A stretch of DNA of 28,676 bases, from positions 1-28,676 of the IMG/VR virus record IMGVR_UViG_3300025769_000608. The stretch is one strand, 5' to 3'. This stretch comes from a virus. A program made the position numbers and the translations under genes. The notes below the pieces were generated by a model. It searched no databases, was not told where the DNA came from, and saw only the letters and a list, made by a program, of their open reading frames with translations. Shown here piece by piece: positions 24,454 to 28,676 of the stretch. Every line of letters starts with the position of its first letter. The stretch's first letter is position 1.

Positions 24454-24975
24454 TTATATCGCTTCTTTTAACGGATGACTTGGCTCTAAGTTTGCCTCAC
24501 ATTGTTGTATTGCAAAACTGCTTTCGTAAAGACATCTCTCAACTGCAAACTTCCATGATCTTGCCGTAATATCTGGATCATTTATAAATGCATCTTTATG
24601 TATTTTTTTAGTTACACCACGGCACATACCCACGGGAAGAAATTGTATTTTTCTCTCGGGTAAGCAAACTAGTGCTATTATATCACAATCTTCTTTCGTA
24701 TAAGCTCGTTTAGGATTACCTTTACTTGTTGTAAAACTATACTGCTTTCCAACACCTACTCCAGCTGTATTTTTTTTATATCTTTCATTAGTATGTGTAG
24801 ATGTTTTTACTTCTATTCTTAAAGCCATAGGAAGACCATGCCCTTTAGTCGCTATGATATCTGTCCCATCTTGTTTAACCAGGTCACAATGAACACCGAG
24901 CAATGATAGTTCAAAAGCCGTAAAAAGTTCTCCAGCTGTTCCCGTTAGTTTCTCTGATCTTATACCTTTAACCAT
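24454..24975 (-). CDS. PD-(D/E)XK-fold nuclease (173 aa)
   Basis: The N-terminal third shows the core of the PD-(D/E)XK nuclease fold: a helix with E16 in GTAGELFTAFELSLLG, then D39 in QDGTDIIA and E55-V-K57 in LRIEVKTST. This arrangement is found in Holliday-junction-resolvase-like and restriction-like enzymes. The C-terminal part (CDIIALVCLPERKIQFLPVG) continues the central sheet. It could resolve recombination intermediates, trim DNA before packaging, or cut host DNA. The gene overlaps the SNF2-type helicase by 16 bases, so the two are likely made together and may work on the same DNA. Confidence 0.85.
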   Translation of the reverse strand: MVKGIRSEKLTGTAGELFTAFELSLLGVHCDLVKQDGTDIIATKGHGLPMALRIEVKTSTHTNERYKKNTAGVGVGKQYSFTTSKGNPKRAYTKEDCDIIALVCLPERKIQFLPVGMCRGVTKKIHKDAFINDPDITARSWKFAVERCLYESSFAIQQCEANLEPSHPLKEAI

Positions 24976-26399
24976 TCTAATACTTCCTCTCCTAATGTTT
25001 TAGTTGCTATTTTATCCTTTTGTACCAAGGACTTAACGATGTGTACATCAACTGTGTTGGGGCACACTAAATCAACATAAAGCACGGGTTTATGTTGACC
25101 TATTCTATGACATCTATCTTCTGATTGTTTTCTTGACTCCAGGTTAAAATCATTGGAGTAATAAATTACGTTTGAGGCAGCCGTTAATGTTATACCACGG
25201 CCCCCCGTTTGTGCATTACTAACAAAGAATCTTGTCTCTGGATTTGTTTGAAAGTTATGTATTGCCGAGTCTCTATCTTCCTGGGAAGTGTCGCCATAAT
25301 AAGTGACCACGGCACCCGATCCATAGGTTTTAGCTAATTCATTTTTAATTTTTCGTATGTCATAACGAAACCTTGACCATATAATTACTTTACCATCCAT
25401 TTCTTCAATGACTTCCATCATTACTTTTATTCTGTTGTTGGCAAGTTCTACTGTCTCTCCATCATCATTAACAAGATAGCCACAAAGTAATTGTTGTAGT
25501 CTAAGAAGTCTCGTCATAACTTCGGGTGCAGTAACCATGTCTCCTTCTTCTAAAAAGATGACAGATGTTTTCTTCATACTTATGTATTGATCTATTTGTG
25601 TTGATGTTAAATCAACTTGCCGTGTTGTATAAATTTTATCGGGTAAGTCCAAGGCTTCTTTCTTGGTTGTTCTGTGAGCAAACAGTTTTAGTTTCTGTGT
25701 TAGTTCTTCCAAATTTTTATAACCAACAACTTGATTGAAACTATGATTGCCCATTCTCTGTTGTTTGACTATGGCAAATCGTCCTTGGAAAGACCAATAG
25801 CTATCATATCCAAGAAGCTTTGAATTTAGAAAAGCACATTGTGAATATAAATCCAAAGGCGATTGTGTTATTGGAGAACCCGTTAGTATTCTTTTATACT
25901 TGGCAGTCCCACCAAATTTCATTATTGCTTTTGTACGTTTCGCTTTCATGTTTTTGATTGTTGTTGACTCATCAATCGCTAACATAAATTCACTTCTGTG
26001 GGTAAACGATTCAAGGAACACGGGTGCTTTTTTAGTAACGAATGATTCTACATTCATTAATAATATTCTAAACTTATCTCTCTTGGTTGTTCCCTCTGCT
26101 AATTTTTTCTTTTCGTTCCTTGTTGCACTAGCTTTCCATAAATATATATCGGGATCCATATCATCGGGTAAATGAATTGGTATCTCATTGTTTTTCCAAT
26201 TCATATAGACACCTTTTGGTGCGACTATAATTGCCGTATCAATTAATTTCTGCTGCCATAACCAATAGATGTTATCGAGTAATACTTTTGATTTACCACA
26301 ACCCATCTCCATAAAGTATGCAAAATTTTTCTTGTCATAACTTTTTTGTAAAGCCTCCTCTTGATGAGCATAAGGCTTTGTCTTGTATTTGAATTGCAT
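24960..26399 (-). CDS. SNF2-type SF2 DNA helicase/translocase (479 aa)
   Basis: Helicase motifs are clear: Q-like YAHQEEAL near residue 10, Walker A MGCGKSKV (K36), motif Ia IIVAPKGVYMNW, motif II AIDEST (D143, E144), motif III LTGSPITQSPLDLYSQ (from 172), motif IV KVIIWSRFRYDI, motif V GGRGITLTAASNVIYY and motif VI QSEDRCHRIGQ (425-435). The last is diagnostic for SNF2. It is a minimal version without accessory domains. Related phage proteins are thought to remodel or unwind DNA during replication or recombination. An AAGGGG ribosome-binding site precedes the ATG. No DnaB-like helicase is visible, so this may be a main helicase of the phage. Confidence 0.93.
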   Translation of the reverse strand: MQFKYKTKPYAHQEEALQKSYDKKNFAYFMEMGCGKSKVLLDNIYWLWQQKLIDTAIIVAPKGVYMNWKNNEIPIHLPDDMDPDIYLWKASATRNEKKKLAEGTTKRDKFRILLMNVESFVTKKAPVFLESFTHRSEFMLAIDESTTIKNMKAKRTKAIMKFGGTAKYKRILTGSPITQSPLDLYSQCAFLNSKLLGYDSYWSFQGRFAIVKQQRMGNHSFNQVVGYKNLEELTQKLKLFAHRTTKKEALDLPDKIYTTRQVDLTSTQIDQYISMKKTSVIFLEEGDMVTAPEVMTRLLRLQQLLCGYLVNDDGETVELANNRIKVMMEVIEEMDGKVIIWSRFRYDIRKIKNELAKTYGSGAVVTYYGDTSQEDRDSAIHNFQTNPETRFFVSNAQTGGRGITLTAASNVIYYSNDFNLESRKQSEDRCHRIGQHKPVLYVDLVCPNTVDVHIVKSLVQKDKIATKTLGEEVLEWLKV

Positions 26400-26408
26400 A
26401 TTGTCCCC

Positions 26409-26789
26409 TTATATGTCGTTGAGTAATGATGAACTCGCTGATTGTCTTGTCGTTCTCTTTCCTCTGTATGGCTCTTCGGGTTTAACTGCATCAGGATGAT
26501 CAGTTCCACTCCAATCCCAATCTGGTAATTCTCTTTCTTCTTCTGTTGTTAAGTAAGGTCCCCAATAACCACCCCAACCATCAAGAAAATTTCTTTCTTT
26601 TCTTTTCCAACCTTCAAGTTTTGCTATCTTCTGAATCGTCTCCCCATCCGTCCCAATCTGGCTCGAAATGGATTGTGTATCTCTCCCCACCTCCCACATC
26701 TTCTTCGCTACTGCTACTGCTAGGTGTGGATGGTTTGGGAAAAGGGATGACGTTATCTCTAACTTTAGAGTGTATACCTTTTTTTTCAT
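26409..26789 (-). CDS. Putative helix-turn-helix protein (126 aa), overlapping another gene
   Basis: Residues about 24-62 (AVAVAKKMWEVGRDTQSISS, then QIGTDGETIQKIAKLEGWKR) look like a helix-turn-helix of the kind found in small phage regulators and terminase-like proteins. The C-terminal half is rich in Trp, Glu and Pro (GWGGYWGPYL, ELPDWDWSGTDHPDAV). Positions 26614-26789 are also covered by another gene in a different frame. The ATG at 26789 has only a weak ribosome-binding site. The C-terminal half (26409-26613) has no competing gene and is most secure; the N-terminal half could be reached from ATG or by a frameshift. I favour a true overlap. Confidence 0.6.
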   Translation of the reverse strand: MKKKVYTLKLEITSSLFPNHPHLAVAVAKKMWEVGRDTQSISSQIGTDGETIQKIAKLEGWKRKERNFLDGWGGYWGPYLTTEEERELPDWDWSGTDHPDAVKPEEPYRGKRTTRQSASSSLLNDI

Positions 26790-26802
26790 TCTGTTTACTC
26801 AT
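26614..26802 (-). CDS. Small acidic Ser-rich protein (62 aa), overlapping another gene
   Basis: The start at 26802 (MSKQNEKKG...) is well supported by AGGAGGAG upstream; the adjacent ATG at 26805 is equally possible. The protein has a basic N-terminus, a motif DNVIPFPKP, a Ser tract and an acidic Trp-rich tail (FEPDWDGWGDDSEDSKT). It is probably disordered. The gene overlaps the previous one by eight bases, and nearly all of it is shared with the HTH gene in another frame. Local G+C is about one half, well above its neighbours, as expected where two frames are constrained. Confidence 0.6.
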   Translation of the reverse strand: MSKQNEKKGIHSKVRDNVIPFPKPSTPSSSSSEEDVGGGERYTIHFEPDWDGWGDDSEDSKT

Positions 26803-27037
26803 CATTCTCCTCCTCTTCTTCAAGTCCATTCATTATACCAAATTTTGCAGACTCAAGGTGCCAAAGCACCTCGGCTGGGTCTTTCATAGTTGTGATCATT
26901 TGAACATATCCGTCTTTAGTATTCGTTCCTACAATCATAACTTGATCAAATTGTTGTGCAGCTATCTCACATACCAAAGGTACGGGTTTACCTGTCCTCT
27001 TAACTTTATATGGAAATTTAATTACATTGTCACTCAT
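26795..27037 (-). CDS. Conserved small phage protein, NVIKFP N-terminus (80 aa)
   Basis: I place the start at ATG 27037 (MSDNVIKFPYK...), which overlaps the previous stop as ATGA; an upstream TTG at 27061 is less likely. The protein has an N-terminal NVIKFP motif, a beta-rich centre (VMIVGTNTKDGYVQMIT), a helix (DPAEVLWHLESAKFGIMNGL) and an acidic tail (EEEEENDE). Such short NV(I/V)KFP proteins are common in phages, with no established function. It sits in the leading half of the early block. Confidence 0.72.
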   Translation of the reverse strand: MSDNVIKFPYKVKRTGKPVPLVCEIAAQQFDQVMIVGTNTKDGYVQMITTMKDPAEVLWHLESAKFGIMNGLEEEEENDE

Positions 27038-27228
27038 TTTAATTGTGACCCCTGACAACAATCATCAACAATACTATGGCACAAGACACATTGTTCATGT
27101 CCATGTATATTAACTGTTTGTAAAGCACCTTGGCATCTCGGACAACGAGGCATACAATGCGTTTTATATTCTAAATGCTCTCCATTGGGGCCATATTCCC
27201 AATCTACTCCTAATTCTTTTTCTGCCAT
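27034..27228 (-). CDS. Small zinc-ribbon protein (64 aa)
   Basis: Seven cysteines lie in the second half: C25, C29, C32, C47, C50, C57 and C58. The pairs CPRC (29-32) and CVLC (47-50) form a likely zinc ribbon. The linker ALQTVNIHGHEQ is compatible with a small beta hairpin carrying two His. Phage zinc ribbons of this size often act in transcription or nucleic acid binding, but I cannot assign this one. AGGAGG lies six bases before the ATG. The gene follows the NrdR-like gene after one base and ends with an ATGA overlap. Confidence 0.75.
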   Translation of the reverse strand: MAEKELGVDWEYGPNGEHLEYKTHCMPRCPRCQGALQTVNIHGHEQCVLCHSIVDDCCQGSQLK

Positions 27229-27229
27229 C

Positions 27230-27505
27230 TTATCCTCCTATTAATTCTTCAAGCTCAAAATCACTTAATGTTTCCAAATAACTTGGATCATCAAATGGAT
27301 CAAGAGGTTTTACTTTCGGCTTTCTTACCTTTACTGTTTCTTTCACAACAACTGTCTTTACAACAGTCGCCTCTGTTAACACTTGTTCTATTGTATTAAA
27401 CCTATGTCCACAATCACTACACTTACGTCTTCTTTTGACGGCAGATGTTTCTTGAGGTCTGCTATCTACAACAGACGTAGCACTATTACATTTTACACAA
27501 TTCAT
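27230..27505 (-). CDS. NrdR-like zinc-ribbon protein without ATP-cone (91 aa)
   Basis: The N-terminal 40 residues (MNCVKCNSATSVVDSRPQET, then RRRKCSDCGHRFNTIE) closely follow the zinc ribbon of the repressor NrdR: C3/C6 and C29/C32, VDSRP, and the basic RRR before the second pair. Normal NrdR continues with an ATP-cone that senses nucleotides. Here the rest is a short linker (VVKTVVVKETVKVRKPKVKP) and an acidic tail (DFELEELIGG). It could bind NrdR boxes of the host without the regulatory switch, or simply be a nucleic-acid-binding ribbon. The ATG follows an ATAAGGGG ribosome-binding site. Confidence 0.8.
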   Translation of the reverse strand: MNCVKCNSATSVVDSRPQETSAVKRRRKCSDCGHRFNTIEQVLTEATVVKTVVVKETVKVRKPKVKPLDPFDDPSYLETLSDFELEELIGG

Positions 27506-27513
27506 TTGTCCCC

Positions 27514-27729
27514 TTATGTCCTCTCCATTGTTTTTTCACATTTATATTTTATTTGATACGGAAATGGCACCATGCTTCGTGCTATGTCTACCATCTCATG
27601 TACCCTACCCATACATTGCTTTTTAGTAATGTATCCATTGGGAGCTTCCATATCATGAAGCTCAAAACATTTCATATTGTCTCCCGATCCATGAACCAAG
27701 GAGCAAACTAGTAGTATTGCTTTAAACAT
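27514..27729 (-). CDS. Small probably exported Cys-containing protein (71 aa)
   Basis: The N-terminus MFKAILLVCSLVHGSGDNMK looks like a short signal peptide or lipoprotein-like segment. The mature part has Cys residues in KCFELHDM, KKQCMGRVHEM and IKYKCEKTM. These could form disulphides in the periplasm. The 65-aa product of 16672-16869 has a similar arrangement. The ATG directly follows the stop of the 56-aa gene. Function unknown; a role in the host envelope early in infection would fit the position. Confidence 0.65.
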   Translation of the reverse strand: MFKAILLVCSLVHGSGDNMKCFELHDMEAPNGYITKKQCMGRVHEMVDIARSMVPFPYQIKYKCEKTMERT

Positions 27730-27900
27730 TTATAAGTTTGTTTCGTTCACAATTTTTTTCCAGGCCGACATAAGTTCTTCTGCATAGATATAACCTCCGT
27801 CTATCTTTCTTAGGTCTTCACAATTATCAGATACAACTCTTTCTAGTCTGTTAATCGCTTCTTCTATAGGCATGTCTACTCTTCTATCTAAAGTTTCCAT
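27730..27900 (-). CDS. First gene of the early block, small helical protein (56 aa)
   Basis: This short gene reads METLDRRVDMPIEEAINRLE and ends AWKKIVNETNL. It is helical and acidic-basic mixed, with no known domain. An AGGAG ribosome-binding site lies seven bases before the ATG. The stop codon is immediately followed by the ATG of the 71-aa gene. A promoter with a near-consensus -35 box lies just upstream, so this is probably the first early gene transcribed. Small leading early proteins often act on host functions, but nothing in the sequence shows that here. Confidence 0.75.
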   Translation of the reverse strand: METLDRRVDMPIEEAINRLERVVSDNCEDLRKIDGGYIYAEELMSAWKKIVNETNL

Positions 27901-27924
27901 TTTTGCACTCCTAAGTTTTTATTA

Positions 27925-27953
27925 ATTGTCCTAAATTATCTTATAAAAGTCAA
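27925..27953 (-). promoter_or_regulatory. Early promoter, TTGACT-N17-GACAAT
   Basis: On the - strand, -35 TTGACT lies at 27953-27948 (five of six matches), the spacer is 17 bases and -10 GACAAT is at 27930-27925 (four of six). The start point would be about 20 bases before the ATG at 27900, leaving room for the AGGAG ribosome-binding site. This is the best candidate for the main early promoter. Confidence 0.55.
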
Positions 27954-27960
27954 GCAGTTT

Positions 27961-28018
27961 TAATTTATATAGTATTTCTCTCATAATTTTTTATTTTATT
28001 TTTATTTTTTTCAAAATA
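27961..28018. other. AT-rich tract of the divergent control region
   Basis: This 58-base stretch is nearly all A and T, including a T-rich run at 27987-28012. It lies between the early promoter and the repeat clusters and contains no gene. Such a tract beside short repeats is typical of an easily melted origin segment, but can equally be a curved promoter region. Confidence 0.5.
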
Positions 28019-28019
28019 G

Positions 28020-28043
28020 GTGTACAAGTGTACAAGTGTACAA
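28020..28043 (+). repeat. Three tandem copies of GTGTACAA
   Basis: Units at 28020-28027, 28028-28035 and 28036-28043 are identical, and each contains the palindrome TGTACA. The junctions form CAAGTGT twice, the reverse complement of the ACACTTG core repeated at 28077-28111. The cluster lies in the gap between early block and terminase gene and may bind a protein. Confidence 0.9.
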
Positions 28044-28076
28044 ATTCTTCTGTAATCGTTAGTAGAGTTTAAATAG

Positions 28077-28111
28077 TATGGCACACTTGTATGGCACACT
28101 TGGCACACTTG
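28077..28111 (+). repeat. Tandem TATGGCACACTTG units (two full, one partial)
   Basis: Full 13-base units are at 28077-28089 and 28090-28102, followed by a partial copy GCACACTTG at 28103-28111. The core ACACTTG is the reverse complement of CAAGTGT in the cluster at 28020-28043, so the two clusters face each other. The full 13-mer occurs once more in the tail gene at 6461-6473. Confidence 0.9.
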
Positions 28112-28154
28112 AGTAGGACAAACTGAAGCCGCAAACATTTTTTTTCGTTTTGAA

Positions 28155-28183
28155 TTGAAATAATATGAGAATAAACCTATTAT
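28155..28183 (+). promoter_or_regulatory. Terminase promoter, TTGAAA-N17-TATTAT
   Basis: The -35 box TTGAAA is at 28155-28160, the spacer is 17 bases and the -10 box TATTAT is at 28178-28183. The terminase ATG at 28190 lies six bases after the -10 box, where transcription is expected to begin, and no ribosome-binding site is present. Boxes and spacing are identical to those of the promoter at 7317-7345. Confidence 0.65.
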
Positions 28184-28189
28184 ATTTTT

Positions 28190-28676
28190 ATGGCTAAAGA
28201 AAAATTCCTTACTAATAGACAAAAAGAATTTTGCAAACTTGTTTGTGAAGGCATCTACAGTAATGCCGAATGTGCGAGAAGAGCAGGTTATTCCGAAGGA
28301 CAAGCATATAAAACTGCAAGTCTTTTGTTGAATGGTCGTGACTTCCCTTTGGTAACTGAACATCTTAAAGAACTCCGAGAGATTAGAGAAAAGAAATATG
28401 GTGTTAGTCTTATAGGTCAACTCAAACGTCTTCATGATTTAAGTCGTGGTGCAGAGGCAGAAGGTCAATTCTCATCTGCGATTAATGCCGAGAAGATACG
28501 CTCTGCACTTGGAGGTTTAACTATAGATCGAAGAGAAACAACGCATCAATTAGATCAATTATCTCGTGAAGAAATAGTAGCCAGACTCTCTGAAATAAGA
28601 AAACAACATCCATCTGCTTTTATTGAAGGTGATTTTAAGGTGGTCGGAGAGGATAAGGGGAGGACAAAACTCTCCG
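28190..28676 (+). CDS. terS: Terminase small subunit (3' partial)
   Basis: The open frame runs off the right edge after 162 codons. The N-terminal pattern LTNRQKEFCKLVCEGIYSNA then ECARRAGYSEGQAYKTASLL matches the helix-turn-helix domain of Terminase_2-type small subunits. These recognise the packaging site on the concatemer and hand DNA to the large subunit. The middle (HLKELREIREKKYGVSLIGQ, LKRLHDLSRGAEAEGQFSSA) is the usual helical oligomerisation part. There is no ribosome-binding site and the ATG is at the predicted transcription start, so leaderless initiation is likely. A GGGGAGG stretch at 28657-28663 may serve the large terminase gene beyond the edge. Repeats just upstream could be its binding site. 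Confidence 0.88.
   Translation, partial: MAKEKFLTNRQKEFCKLVCEGIYSNAECARRAGYSEGQAYKTASLLLNGRDFPLVTEHLKELREIREKKYGVSLIGQLKRLHDLSRGAEAEGQFSSAINAEKIRSALGGLTIDRRETTHQLDQLSREEIVARLSEIRKQHPSAFIEGDFKVVGEDKGRTKLS
28645..28676. repeat. Seven-base inverted repeat CGGAGAG/CTCTCCG at the right edge
   Basis: CGGAGAG (28645-28651) and CTCTCCG (28670-28676) are exact reverse complements, separated by 18 bases that include the ribosome-binding-like GGGGAGG. The hairpin would hold that site in its loop. The right arm ends exactly at the window end, so its full extent is unknown. Confidence 0.5.

Noticed and set aside
26795-27061. Longer form of the NVIKFP protein starting at 27061
   Set aside because: It would need a TTG start; the ATG at 27037 gives the usual ATGA overlap and the typical MSDNVIKFP start.
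28020-28111. Short repeats as a CRISPR array
   Set aside because: Units are 8 and 13 bases, directly tandem, without spacers of constant length and without cas genes.
27965-28435. Open frame of 156 codons on the - strand across the control region and terminase start
   Set aside because: It runs antisense to the well-supported terminase gene and through the repeats and AT-rich tract; the translation is low-complexity and rich in Phe, Ser and Thr, with no recognisable domain.

Overview
The window is part of the genome of a tailed double-stranded DNA phage and looks like a marine one. It is AT-rich and tightly packed, with many 1-4 bp stop/start overlaps. It carries tail and fibre genes, internal virion genes, a lysis peptidase, a family A DNA polymerase, a primase, helicases and a small terminase subunit. 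I see no tRNA, integrase, CRISPR array or insertion sequence. Two small genes, DUF1127-like and DUF1289-like, belong to families common in Alphaproteobacteria. With the AT-rich base use, they suggest an alphaproteobacterial host (SAR11, SAR116 or Roseobacter type), but this is an inference. Capsid, portal and large terminase genes are not in view and probably lie outside the window.

Layout. (1) Positions 1-7314, + strand: fibre and tail genes. In order these are a fibre end with an S74 self-cleaving chaperone, two small proteins, a C1q-like fibre, a protein with 20-residue repeats, a second fibre, two unrecognised structural proteins either side of a large tail protein. (2) 7317-16996, + strand: a new promoter followed by four likely internal or ejection proteins (249, 336, 550 and 1536 aa), an M15 peptidase and four small genes ending with a DUF1289 protein. 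(3) 16997-17388: a 191-bp gap and a DUF1127 gene whose stop codon overlaps that of the convergent DNA polymerase. (4) 17385-27900, - strand: the early/replication block. In transcription order it has several small zinc-ribbon, HTH and unknown proteins, an SNF2-type helicase, a PD-(D/E)XK nuclease, a ribbon-helix-helix regulator, a coiled-coil protein, a likely ssDNA-binding protein, a terminator, an archaeo-eukaryotic-type primase, a UvrD-like helicase, a hidden 57-aa gene, a DUF6378-like protein and DNA polymerase. (5) 27901-28189: a divergent control region with facing promoters, an AT-rich tract and two clusters of short repeats in opposite orientation. (6) 28190-end: the small terminase gene, which leaves the window.

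The early block supplies its own primase, polymerase, ssDNA-binding protein and helicases, but no RNA polymerase is seen here. Transcription therefore probably uses the host enzyme, which fits the sigma70-like promoters found. Three regulatory patterns stand out. Two promoters have the same boxes and spacing and place the ATG at the expected transcription start. A perfect inverted repeat lies over the -10 box in front of the ribbon-helix-helix gene. The repeat-rich divergent region beside the terminase gene could be an origin, an operator or a packaging site.
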